This document shows positions 38,778-49,400 of a stretch of DNA of 64,000 bases, piece after piece. The DNA is taken from contig NZ_JAPJZK010000001.1 of assembly GCF_026309355.1 (NCBI RefSeq), forward strand, positions 2,314,501 through 2,378,500, read 5' to 3'. The notes below the pieces were generated by a model. The model was not told where the DNA came from, made no database searches, and saw only the letters and a program-made list of their open reading frames with translations. The DNA is from Spartinivicinus marinus (lineage in GTDB: Bacteria > Pseudomonadota > Gammaproteobacteria > Pseudomonadales > Zooshikellaceae). Numbering within the stretch: the first letter of the stretch is position 1; each line of letters begins with the position of its first letter. The position numbers and the translations under genes were made by a program.

Positions 38778-39449
38778 TTACTCTATTATTAATGAATTTA
38801 CTTTACGAACAACATTTTGATGAATTTCACGCCAATAAGGCAGTAATTCATTGCTTATGAAATATGAAACATAAAAGCCATTTGGGTGCTGATACCCCCC
38901 CCAACATGTATCTATCTTTCCTATTGGATACCCTGTACATCTAAACTGAACTGGACCACCTAATGGGGTAGCTACTTGCTTAACACTTGATTGGTAACTT
39001 ATATAGCCCCAGCCCCCACGATAATTTTTTGAATGAAATTCAGTCAATCCTAGTTCAGTATTATCAATCTCTTTGCTCCATTTGTTTGCTTGAAGCCGAA
39101 AATCTGAATTTTTAGGATTTTCATATAAAAACTTCTCCATTTCGACTCTTACCATCCAAGGCGCTAATATTCCGCCATCCCAGGTATGCTCAAGTAAATA
39201 TGAAAAGTCCAAATATACTGTTAATGTATCTGTTTGGCCTGATTTAATATCTCCTACGGTATAAACATTCATAGGTATATCAGCAGGAATTTTGAATGCT
39301 ATATTTTCAATACGAATAATATTTTCTTCTTCTTTTTTTATCCCATGAGCGTCAAGGTATTCAGGTGTATTTGCAGAGGGGTCTTTTTTACAGCCATAAG
39401 AGAATAGAATAATTATAATAAAAATCATTAAATAAAAAAAATTATTCAT
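38778..39449 (-). CDS. putative lipoprotein upstream of giant RTX gene
   Basis: The 223-aa form starting MNNFFYLMIFIIIILFSYGC gives a strong lipoprotein-type signal with Cys20 as the likely lipid site, though FSYGC is an imperfect lipobox. An upstream ATG at 39494 would add 15 residues and has its own weak GATGAGA site. The mature part is mixed alpha/beta (IENIAFKIPADIPMNVYTVGD, LTVYLDFSYLLEHTWDGG, VQFRCTGYPIGKIDTCWGG), with conserved-looking Trp, Gly and Cys residues. No family was recognised; it resembles Tli4-type periplasmic immunity lipoproteins in size and layout. The 7-bp spacing to the RTX gene implies cotranscription, so it may protect against or help export that protein. Confidence 0.6.
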   Translation of the reverse strand: MNNFFYLMIFIIIILFSYGCKKDPSANTPEYLDAHGIKKEEENIIRIENIAFKIPADIPMNVYTVGDIKSGQTDTLTVYLDFSYLLEHTWDGGILAPWMVRVEMEKFLYENPKNSDFRLQANKWSKEIDNTELGLTEFHSKNYRGGWGYISYQSSVKQVATPLGGPVQFRCTGYPIGKIDTCWGGYQHPNGFYVSYFISNELLPYWREIHQNVVRKVNSLIIE

Positions 39450-39523
39450 ATAAACAAAGTGTTTTCTCTCTATCAGCAGCCTGGGAGTTTCCATTATTTA
39501 TCTCATCATAAAGAGCTTTATAA

Positions 39524-39784
39524 TTATATGGTACTTGATTTCTTAGTACCCATTTGCTTTATATTGCCCAACTTATAGCCATTAACCAGATACATGCCAA
39601 CCTTATTAGTGAGACTTTTGATTACAAGCCATAGTTGGATAAGTAACGCTTGTATATTTAAACAAAGAAGTACTGGCAACAACATACTACTAGTGATTAC
39701 TAGAAAATGAACAATTATGGTGAGAACTGTGTTTAATGGTTGAATTTCTATACTTTTCAGCTGATATCCCTTCATTAGTAACAT
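39524..39784 (-). CDS. possible small membrane protein, 86 aa
   Basis: Two hydrophobic segments (VLTIIVHFLVITSSMLLPVLLC and IQALLIQLWLVI) lie upstream of and on the same strand as the lipoprotein gene, with a 29-bp gap to its longer form. A second ATG at codon 4 has AAGAG at better spacing. No family was recognised. In AT-rich DNA such a frame may be chance. Confidence 0.25.
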   Translation of the reverse strand: MLLMKGYQLKSIEIQPLNTVLTIIVHFLVITSSMLLPVLLCLNIQALLIQLWLVIKSLTNKVGMYLVNGYKLGNIKQMGTKKSSTI

Positions 39785-40053
39785 CTCTTACTTCACTACC
39801 CGAAGACCAAGCCAAAAACGGGAAAATAGCATATATATAATTGGAAAGAAGCATGCAACAACTGTACTTTATTTAAACAACACTATACATACACCATAAG
39901 CAATATATCAAACCATACTATAACCTACCGCTAGATTTTTTCAATACGCGTTCTGCAAAAGCATCATTCACAAGGGAACTCACAACACCAAATAACTGTT
40001 AGCGCTTACAATCAGTACTTATTACTGCTCCTCCTATCTCCTTATTTTTAAAT

Positions 40054-41469
40054 ATGGTAGAGTTTGACACTTCCTGTAAAAAAGCATTATTTCGTTGTAT
40101 GGATATTAGCCCATCATTTTTTCCTACTTTTCAAACAGCATGTTCTTTCCATCATCAAGGTCAATATCAGGCTGCTATTGATGTTTACTTTGATTGTTTA
40201 AATTTTGCGCCCAACAATGTTGATATATTATCCAATCTTGGTTCAGCCTTAGTATCTAATCGTCAGCACAAGACTGCTGAAGCCTATTTTAAGAAAGGGT
40301 TATATTTAAACCAAGGTCATCCAAAGATACTCACAAACTATGGCAATCTATTGCGTAAACAAGGCCGCTTTGCTGAGGCTGAAATATTATACAAACGGCT
40401 ACTAACTCATCATGGAGACAAGAAAGAATATTTATTATTGGCTGGGATGCTGTACCGTGATTGGCATAAACCACTTGTAGCTCTAGATTATTTCCGTAAA
40501 GTCCAAGAGATTGATTCTGAACATGAAAACGTTATATGGGAACTATCACGTATGTATTTGGAGGCAGGCTATTATGATAAGGGCTTTGAATTATTTGACG
40601 CACGTTTTCAACTTGATGGGTTTGGTTCAAGAGACATACCAGGCAAACCATGGAATGGAGAACCCTTAGTTGGAAAATCACTGCTAGTAACTGCCGAACA
40701 GGGGTATGGTGATATACTACAGTTTAGTCGGTTTATTGCTCTTTTAGTAAGAAAGTCCCATGGCCGAATTTTCTGTGAACTCCCCAAACCAATTTTTACC
40801 TTATTTTGTAAAACTCCAGGAATCAAGTGGCTAATTAAAGGTGAAGAGCTGCCTAATTGTGACTATCATATTCCAATTATGAGTCTAGCCAACAGACTAG
40901 GCTGTTCAGAAAATAATATTCCTGCACCTTGGTGGCCACCTGGGCTAAAAAAATATAAAAATCCGGTCAACTCTAACCAATTAAAAATTGGCTTAATATG
41001 GTCAGGTAAACCAACCCCCACTGACAGGTCTATTGATCTAGAAGACCTTATACCTTTATTAAGTCACCCTCGGTTTGAATGCTTTAGCTTACAAATTGAC
41101 AAGAAAAAAGAAGCCATAAACAATGCGATGGCTACACAGCTAATAACAGACTTAAGTGATGAAATAAATAATTTCTCTGACACTGCAAGACTCATGCAAC
41201 AGTTAGATCTTATTATTAGCGTTGATACAGGCCCTGTCCATCTTGCTGGATTACTGGGAATACCTACCTGCTTATTGGTTCATTACACTTCTGACTGGCG
41301 GTGGCGCTTGGAGAAACACACAACACCTTGGTATCCGTCAATGAAGTTGTTTTGCCAAGAGGAATGGGGTTGTTGGGATAAACCACTGGTGGGCCTTGCA
41401 AGATATTTAGATAATTTAGCTAAAAATACCAGAGAGGTTATTACACAAATAAAAAAACCAACCAGCTAA
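40054..41469 (+). CDS. TPR protein with glycosyltransferase family 9-like domain
   Basis: 471 aa. The N-terminal 190 residues are tetratricopeptide repeats (YQAAIDVYFDCLNFAPNNVDILSNLGSALVSNRQHKTAEAYFKKGLYLNQGHPKILTNYG, given in parts). The C-terminal half carries a GT9-like domain: VTAEQGYGDILQFSRF, GLIWSGKPTPTDR, LQQ..LDLIISVDTGPVHLAGLLGIPTC and WRWRLEKHTTPWYPS. The D-T-G-P-x-H-L-A-G motif is the nucleotide-sugar site of heptosyltransferase-type enzymes. Such TPR/GT9 fusions often lie beside large secreted glycoproteins, so modification of the neighbouring RTX protein or surface glycan is possible (inference). No clear Shine-Dalgarno precedes the ATG at 40054; an ATG 15 codons later is an alternative. 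Confidence 0.75.
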   Translation: MVEFDTSCKKALFRCMDISPSFFPTFQTACSFHHQGQYQAAIDVYFDCLNFAPNNVDILSNLGSALVSNRQHKTAEAYFKKGLYLNQGHPKILTNYGNLLRKQGRFAEAEILYKRLLTHHGDKKEYLLLAGMLYRDWHKPLVALDYFRKVQEIDSEHENVIWELSRMYLEAGYYDKGFELFDARFQLDGFGSRDIPGKPWNGEPLVGKSLLVTAEQGYGDILQFSRFIALLVRKSHGRIFCELPKPIFTLFCKTPGIKWLIKGEELPNCDYHIPIMSLANRLGCSENNIPAPWWPPGLKKYKNPVNSNQLKIGLIWSGKPTPTDRSIDLEDLIPLLSHPRFECFSLQIDKKKEAINNAMATQLITDLSDEINNFSDTARLMQQLDLIISVDTGPVHLAGLLGIPTCLLVHYTSDWRWRLEKHTTPWYPSMKLFCQEEWGCWDKPLVGLARYLDNLAKNTREVITQIKKPTS

Positions 41470-41484
41470 CTAAAGAACCCGCTT

Positions 41485-41609
41485 GATATCCTTCGTGAAT
41501 AATTTTTAGCGTTTGTTGTCTTCACTCCTCACCCAATCACCTATTATTTATAGGCTCATGGGCTTCGTCGATCAACAGCCGCCTCTAAAAACCCTACACT
41601 TTGGATATG
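41485..41609. mobile_element. MITE-like element, copy 4
   Basis: This 125-bp copy has a left end GATATCCTTCGTGAATA running into TTTTTAGC and a right end CTCTAAAAACCCTACACTTTGGATATG. The interior (TCACCTATTATTTATAGGC, TCATGGGCTTCGTCGATC) matches copy 1 inverted. A 63-codon ORF across it is spurious. Confidence 0.65.
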
Positions 41610-41772
41610 TTAACTGGCTGGGGTTATATGCAATAAATAAGCATGAGGCAAATATTCTTATCTTTGCAATGCTGCAAGATAAGAGACTCACTTGTTATAA
41701 ATAGCAAACTGCTTTTTGCTGCTCAACTATCTTTACATTGCTTACAGTAGTAAGGCGACCAAATCACTTTTT

Positions 41773-41812
41773 GGCCATCTCTAAAAATAGTAATTTTTAG
41801 AGATGGCCTTTT
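41773..41812. terminator. strong hairpin at the end of the Pil-Chp operon
   Basis: A 16-bp perfect stem (41773-41788 with 41793-41808; GGCCATCTCTAAAAAT) has a 4-nt loop and a TTTTA tail on the plus strand. It lies 12 bp past the chpC stop, so it probably ends both converging transcripts, though the minus-side tail is A-rich rather than T-rich. Confidence 0.7.
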
Positions 41813-41819
41813 ACTTTAA

Positions 41820-42281
41820 TTAAGCCAGACCAAAATCCAGGATCATTTTTTCTAATTTGTCTAAATTGGGAATTATTGCTGGTTCGCCTGCTGCTTGAAC
41901 GGCGACCATTTCTACTTCACCGACTTTTTCATCCTGTTTTACTATTTCACTTTCAGTGAGTTTTACTGAATGGGGGATACCTTGGACAATAATTGCGTAA
42001 AAAGATAATTCCCGCTGGCCAGTTATGCCGTTAACAATTGCAACCCGGGCATTTGCTGTATCACCGCGATATTCTTCGCCATTGGCAATTTCAAATGATA
42101 CGACAGGGATAGTTTGTTCGCGCCAAGTCAGTTGTCCTAAATGCCATTCTGGGGTGTCGCCTGATGCATTGGGTTTTTCAAAATTAATTAATTCTGCAAT
42201 GGTAACGTTGGGTACTAATAACATTTTATCTTGTATTGGTACCAGTAAAGCGGATAGCTGGCTTTCTTGTTCTGTTGCCAT
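41820..42281 (-). CDS. chpC: CheW-like protein ChpC
   Basis: 153 aa, last gene of the Pil-Chp cluster, in the same place as in Pseudomonas. The single CheW-like domain shows typical spacing (VPIQDKMLLVPNVTIAELI, WREQTIPVVSFEIANG, ARVAIVNGITGQRELSFYAIIVQGIP). It is expected to link receptors to the ChpA kinase for chemosensory control of twitching. The ATG at 42281 is preferred to the in-frame TTG two codons upstream, with AGGT 8 bp before it. It follows chpB by 43 bp. Confidence 0.85.
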   Translation of the reverse strand: MATEQESQLSALLVPIQDKMLLVPNVTIAELINFEKPNASGDTPEWHLGQLTWREQTIPVVSFEIANGEEYRGDTANARVAIVNGITGQRELSFYAIIVQGIPHSVKLTESEIVKQDEKVGEVEMVAVQAAGEPAIIPNLDKLEKMILDFGLA

Positions 42282-42324
42282 ATTCAACTACCTATATTTT
42301 TAGCGAACGATTTTCTCGCGTTAA

Positions 42325-43413
42325 CTATAAATTAACTGGTTTTGTTTTAATTCGCTGTGGAGGATTATTTTTTACCTCATCAGCAATATACTGTACGAGC
42401 TGCTCTGCTAGACCTACTGGGTCAGCACTAAACTGACTTAGGCCTGCTTCAATGATGGCATCTGGCATTGAGCTGCTAGCACAGCTTTCTGGTGCTTGGG
42501 TCCAGATAGGGGCTGTCACTTCTTTAAAATTAGCTGCTGCTTGTACACCATCTTGGCCCATGCCACTAAAAATAATGGCGCCTGTATGTTTACCAAAGCG
42601 CTGCAAGGTGTTGTTCATTACCTGGTCAATGCAGGGGTTATAAGGCCCATCCCATGCTTTTGACTCTCTAATGACTTCTGCCTGCTCGCCAAACGTAATT
42701 ACGTTATCAATTGGTACAACCAATACCTCGCCATGAGCAAGCCGATAACCATCTTTGGCTAACACCACCTGAAACTCACTGTGCCGCCCAACTGATTTAC
42801 CCAGTACTTCTTCAAAGCTGGAATCAATGTGTTGAGCATACACAAAAGCAATGGGTAGCTTGCCTGGCAAGCAGTCTAGAAAATGCTTAACTGCACTTGG
42901 GCCCCCAAGTGATGCACCCAGCACCCAGACCCGCTCAGGTATTTCTGGGGGCTCTGCAGCTAAACTAGCCAATATGCTACTGGGCAGTGGTACTGCTTCT
43001 TTAGGAGTATCAAATGCGATGGGTGCTGCCGCCTCTTCTGTTTGAGGCAACTGTGCTGGTGGCAGCGGCACTACATTTGACAATTTATTAAGTAGCCTGC
43101 GCTCCCAACGTGGATAGTTTTCAGAGGTTCTTGGCGGTGCATCTTCACCATCACCAAATAGAACAGGGACATCACTATATTCAAGGATAAGGTCGATAAA
43201 GTCAGACCAGTCTGACTCATCAGACACTAAATCCACATACCAAGCGGCAACGGCTGACTTTAAGGTATCAATATCAACACGATCAGGCGCAAGGTTAAAA
43301 ATGACTTGATAACCCTGAGCCTGAACCAGTGCTTGGATAAGATGGCGCTGTAAAGAGGTATCAGCAATAACACCCACCTTACCGTGGTGTACATTGCTTA
43401 CCGCTCTAACCAT
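42325..43413 (-). CDS. chpB: CheB-type methylesterase ChpB
   Basis: 362 aa. The C-terminal CheB catalytic domain carries the Ser-His-Asp triad: GASLGGPSAV (Ser), YAQHIDSSF (His) and FSGMGQDGVQA (Asp). The N-terminal part is a degenerate receiver-like region without an obvious phospho-acceptor pocket. It removes methyl groups from PilJ glutamates, opposing PilK, to adapt the pilus chemosensory pathway. The start overlaps the end of chpA by 8 bp, indicating translational coupling. Confidence 0.88.
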   Translation of the reverse strand: MVRAVSNVHHGKVGVIADTSLQRHLIQALVQAQGYQVIFNLAPDRVDIDTLKSAVAAWYVDLVSDESDWSDFIDLILEYSDVPVLFGDGEDAPPRTSENYPRWERRLLNKLSNVVPLPPAQLPQTEEAAAPIAFDTPKEAVPLPSSILASLAAEPPEIPERVWVLGASLGGPSAVKHFLDCLPGKLPIAFVYAQHIDSSFEEVLGKSVGRHSEFQVVLAKDGYRLAHGEVLVVPIDNVITFGEQAEVIRESKAWDGPYNPCIDQVMNNTLQRFGKHTGAIIFSGMGQDGVQAAANFKEVTAPIWTQAPESCASSSMPDAIIEAGLSQFSADPVGLAEQLVQYIADEVKNNPPQRIKTKPVNL

Positions 43414-46400
43414 TCACGTTTACCATTTTCTCTATGGTTTCTAATAGAGGCCCTTCTTGGAATGGTTTACCCAGGTATTCATTAACACCTATGGACATTG
43501 CCCGCTCACGGTGTTTTTCACCTGTACGCGAAGTAATCATAATGATTGGTAGGTTCTTCAAGCGTCGATCATTTCTAACGGTGCTAGCAACCTCGAAACC
43601 ATCCATCCGAGGCATTTCAATATCCAACAGCATGACATCTGGTTTTCTGTCTTGAAGCTGAGCTATGGCTTCCACACCATCTTTAGCTGTCATGACCTCA
43701 TAACCATTACGCTCCAGCAGGCGAGAGGTTACTTTACGGACTGTAACCGAGTCATCCACCACCATAACCGTTGGTATTTTGGCCTCTTCAACTTCTTCAA
43801 CAATCTCCTCTACTGGCGCTTCAATTGTGACGCCTGTTGGGGCCAGTGCATGGTGTGCATAATCGGTACGGATGAGGGCAACCAGATCTAGAATGATCAC
43901 CACCCGGCCATCCCCCAGTATAGTGGCACCTGAAACACCATTCACCAGAGCGAATTGAGCGCCCAGGGTTTTTACCACAATCTCACGGCTACCAGCTAAA
44001 CTGTCTACTTGAAGTGCTACAGTGTGCTCCGCACCACGGGTCAAGATAACGGGTAATGGTGCCATCACGCCTTGTAAATTAGGCTTACCACGCTTGTGTA
44101 GAATGTCCCCTAAATACCTGAGTTTGTAGTCCTGCCCAGCATATTCAAAATCAGGAGCATCTTCTTCGTAGTAGGCTTCCAGCTCATAAGGGCTAACCCG
44201 AACCACACCCTCAATGCTGTTTAGTGGAATAGCATATAGGTCATCGCCAATGTAAACCATCAAGGCCCGGTTTACTGACACAGTGAATGGCAGACGGACC
44301 ACAAAGGTGGTGCCTTGGCCTGGCTCTGATTGGATGACAACGTTACCACCGAGCTGCTTAATTTCACTATGGACCACATCCATCCCCACACCACGGCCGG
44401 ATATCTGGGTAACTTCTTTAGCCGTACTAAAGCCTGCTTCCAAAATAAACTGCATGATTTCGCTATCAGAAAGATCAGCATCTGCGTCCATCAAGCCCCG
44501 TTCAATGGCTTTGGCCCGCACCGCTTCAATATTGACCCCATTTCCATCATCTGCCAGTTCAAGCATCACGTTACCACCTTCTCGGGAAAGGCTTAGTGTG
44601 ATATGGCCAACCGGCTCTTTGCCAGAATTTGCACGGGCTTCTTCAGACTCAATACCATGGTCAACAGCGTTACGTAGCATATGCTCTAGTGGAGCAACCA
44701 TCCGCTCCAACACAGTACGGTCCATTTCCCCTTCAGCATTAAGTACATTGAATTCAACGCGCTTGCCCAGTTCAGTGGAGACCTGTCGAACAATTCGACG
44801 CAGCCTGGGTAGCAATCGGCTGAAAGGTACCATCCGGGTTTGCATCAACCCTTCTTGTAGCTCAGTGTTTACCCGGGACTGCTGTAGCAATAAGGTTTCT
44901 GCGTCACGGTTTTTGTCAGTTAATGCATCCTTTAAGTCCATCAAGTCAGAGGCAGACTCAAACAATGAGCGAGATAGCTGGGTCAACTCCGAATACTCGT
45001 CCATCTCCAGAGGGTCGAAGTCCAGCATATGCATACCAGTATCAGCTTCATGTTTTGAGATAATCTGTGCCTGTGTTTCCATATCCAACCGGCGCAGCTG
45101 TTCACGTACCCGCTCGATAGTGGTATGCATCTCTTCTAGAGTAAAGCTGATGTCACTGATTTGCTGCTCGACTCGGCCACGGGTAATACTGGTTTCACCC
45201 GCTAGGTTTACCAAGCTTTCCAACAGATCTGCTGGCACCTTCACCATTTCCTGTGGTGCCCGGCGACTGCTTTGCAGCATTTGCTGTGCTTTAGAAATAG
45301 GACTGACTTTAGCAGGCATCCCATTAGCCAACTGCCTGCCTTCAGCGGGTCTAGGTGGTGTAAATGGAATAATATCTGCCGATGCCTCTTCTCGCAGCAG
45401 CTCCCCTTCTTCCTCAGTGACCTCAAAAGCAGGCTGTACAAGCTCCTCACTAACAGAATGTACTACTGGCTGTTCACCTTTCATATAGGCTTTTACAGCA
45501 TCTGCATGTACTAACAAAATATCCTGACGTGACATTACTTCTTTGAAGAAAGAAGGCTCTATTTCCGATAGCTTGTTTTGTGCCTGAGTAATAAACAGCT
45601 CAAAATCATGGGTATAGTTACCTAGCTTACTTAACCCAGCCAGCCTTGCCCCACCTTTCAAGGTATGTAAATGACGCAACAATTCATCAGCATATTGAGC
45701 AGCTGTAGGCTCTTTGCTCCAGTTATCAGCGGTGTGCTCAATACTTTCAACAATTTCACTGGCTTCATCTAAAAAGATTTCCAATACATCCTCATCAGCC
45801 AGACTTAAATCATCCAAGTCTACTGCTACTGTAGGCACCTCTTGAGGTGTAACAGGCTTCACCTGCTCAGTTGCAACCGTTTTTTTCTCTGGCTGTTTTG
45901 GTTTAGCAAATTCTTTTAAGTCTGGTACACCTGCTTCTGGGTGGGTACGGAAAGCATGTAAGCAAGCAATCAAATCATCCGCTGGGCGACAGAAATTAGT
46001 GTTTCTCAGCTCATCAAGCATATCTGCTAGACGGTCATGACACTCAAGCAATAAATCAAATAGTGGTTGAGCTGTTTTCAAGCGACCATCACTAAGCCCT
46101 TCGTAAAGAAACTCCAGCTCATGGCTAAGATCACCAATTTCAGTAATCTCTGCCATTCTGGCTCCCCCTTTTAGGGTATGCAGATCCCGCTGTAGCTCTT
46201 CCACTTCAAACATACTGCTTGGATCTTCAATCCATTTGTGCAGAGAAGTGGCTGTGCTTTCCATGATGTCATTGGCTTCTTCTAAGAAGATTTCGACTAA
46301 CTCAGGGTCACGGAACTCGGCCTTAGCAATCTCTTCTTCAGTAGGCTCAGCTCCCCCTTCAGCAATAGACTGTTCTTCCTCTGGCTCATCGATAACTATT

Positions 46401-49400
46401 TCTTCTTCTATCGCCAGATCGGCAAGGTTGGCATCCTCAGGAATTAAGTCTTCATTTGAGGGTTCTTCAAGTCCTTCATACTCTGCATCTAAACCTTCTT
46501 CTGCCGCAGTCAGCTTGGCTTCCAGGTCAAAGTCGATTCCAGTATCGACTTCAAGAGTTGGCATTTCTCCCAGTTCAATGGTTTCTTCTTCCATATCACT
46601 GATAGAAGTTGGAGCTGCCGTCTCTAGTAGCTGGGTTAGCTGTTGTACTTGCTCTTTAGCGGGCTCAACTGATTGAACAGCAGCTATATTATCCATCATG
46701 CCTATCAGCTGTTCATGGGCATCTTTTACCACTTGGAAGAACTGCTCACTTAGAGATATCCGCCCCTCAAGAACAGCTATATAAGTGTCTCGTAATGCCT
46801 CACAGAGTTCAGCCAAAGCATATAGCTCAGCTTCTTCAGCCCCTTCTATGAGCGATGCTAGCTCACTGATCAGCTCATTCAGCTCATCACCAGGTACCGG
46901 TTTTTGGCTCCATTGGTGTAGGATCTCACCTGCATCCAACAGTAGCTCCATTCCCTCAGTTAAAAAGCTAAAACCTGTCGCTTCTCGTGGCTCTCCAAGA
47001 AGCTCTCCCTCAACAACTTTCGTTATCTTCTCTTGTTGCAGCTGAGCTACTTTATTTAGGAAGGCTTCTAGCTGAGGCTGGCTAAACGGAATGGTTTTAC
47101 CAGCTTGAGGCACACTGGCTTCAAATAAGTTGTTAGCTTCATCCAGTAAGTTAACAACCTCTTCATCAGCCTTAATCATATGGTTTCGCAAGTCGACCAC
47201 CAGGGTTTCCAGGGGCCCGGCAAGCAGTGCGATTGGTTCAACTCCCGCCATATGAGCACTACCTTTTAAGGTATGCAACGCACGGGGGAGTTCATCTGAT
47301 ATTGGCTGAGGCTCATTATAGGCACGGCAGTGATCAATAAACTGACCGACTGTTTTAATATGGGACTCTGCTTCGTTTTGGAAAATTTCCAGTAGGATTG
47401 GGTCAACTTCTTCTGTGTCTTCCAATTCCTCCGCTGAAGATCCACCAGTTTTCTCTGAGGGGGCGGCTGCCTCCTCAGCTTCAGCGGCTTGAGACTCCTT
47501 TTGCGTAGGAACTCCTTCAGCTTCATCAATATGAGCTGGTGCTTCGTAAGGTAAACCTTTTGAATAAGCCTCTGCTTCAGCCATTAAAGACTCAGCTAAA
47601 GGTGTCAACTTTTGTCGTCGGTGCTCAAAGTCATCCACCAGGCTCGGTAAGGTGAGCCTGACTCTCTCTATAATGCTAAACAACACCTCAGAGGTTTCAA
47701 TAGTGCCATCGATCACTCGATTCAGCATATTCTCCACTGACCAAGCTAGCTCACCTACTATTGTTGCTCCTACAAGCCGACCGCTGCCTTTTAAGGTATG
47801 GAATGAACGACGCACTTCGGTAAGTGCATTGTTATCACCAGGATTGGCTTGCCATTGTGGGAAAAACTCAGCGATGGTTTCTTGTACTTCTCCTGCTTCT
47901 TCAATGAAGATTTCGATGACTTCATCATCAATCAAGTCATCCTCTTCTTCCTCTACTTCAGCAGCAGGGGCTGCCTCAACAAGAGCCTCTTCAATAGTTT
48001 GCTCTTCAGCTACCGGCTCAGCTTCTAGCGCTTCATCTTCTAATGTGAACTCTATTTCTTCAACAGCTTCGGCTTCTTCAGGTAACTCTGGTAGCTCGTC
48101 TGCTGTTATTTCTTCTTCTGCCTCCAGCTCAACTGGCAGTTCCTCTTTCGCAACAGATTTGCCTGGTTTCATCTCATCGCTGATGAGACCTTCAACGTCA
48201 AATTCTTCCTCTTCTTCTACTTCTTCTGGCTCTCTTGCAATTACCACAGGAGCTAGTGGCTCTTCACCACGCAGCTCTGACTTACTAAAACCAAGGTGCA
48301 TCAAACTTTCTTCTGCAACATCCAGAATCAGCTCATTTTGCGTAACGTTGTCTTCTGTTAAACGCTCTAGATAGTATTCAACACTGGTAATGGCATCTGC
48401 CAAGGTATCCAGCGCCTGCCATTGAGGAATCGCTTTTTTAACTAACAGATCGAGCTGTACATAGCGCTGACAGGCAGCGATTAAAATAGAGGCTCGTTCT
48501 AGTGGAATCATGGCCAAACCACCACGCACCTCATCAAGTAGCAGGGGTACGTCTTTTAGTTTTTCATGATCCCATTGCGATGCAATAAACTCGATGATGG
48601 CATCTTTACCTTGCTCTAAACCATTACGAGCTTCGCGAATAACTGCACCGTGAACTTCAGTAATTTTAGAGGCAGGAATTAATGCTTCATTTCCTTCTTC
48701 CCCTTCTTTGGCTAAAGGCTCTTGCAGCATGCCAGATAAGGTGGCTTCCACATACAACAGAGCACCCGCCACATCCATTAAGGTATTGTCTTCCAGAGGG
48801 CGCTCATTATTAGCCAGCGCTTCAATAATTTCTGTTTGCTCAACCAACACCTTTCGTGGAATGCCTAACCCAAGCACACCTACTGTGTCAGATATTCTTT
48901 TTAAAGTAGGTAACTGTTTTTTTAAGTGCTCTGCTTCTTTATTGGCATCGCGAACAAATAGGTCGAGGGCTTCTTTCACCTCAACCAGTTCTTCAATTAA
49001 TACTTCAACAACGGAACCAACAGCCTCTTTATCTGGCCCTGCTAGTGCGTCACGTTCCGCAATAATGGTTTGTTCACTGGGTAATGCATCATCGAGATTA
49101 AATTTATCTTTTATTTCTCGAATACGTTGAGTTTCATTATCAGACTTAGCTACGTAATAAAGTAAGTTCTTTATTAAATCATCAGGCGCAGGCTCATTTA
49201 ACGCTTCAGGCCCCTCATCTACGACACGCTTTATTTCATGCTCAACCTGTCGTAATAATGAACGCACAGAACTGCCATTATGAATAGAGCCATTAGCAAT
49301 ACCCTCTATTACTCCTTTGGCAATCCACCACAACTGTCCTAGAGGGGTTTTTAAAAAAAGCTGTTCTAAGCGGCTAAAAACCTTCACCATATAGTTGAGG

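Noticed and set aside
41513-41704. 63-codon ORF after the TPR/GT9 gene
   Set aside because: It begins inside a MITE copy, lacks a ribosome-binding site and has no protein-like pattern.
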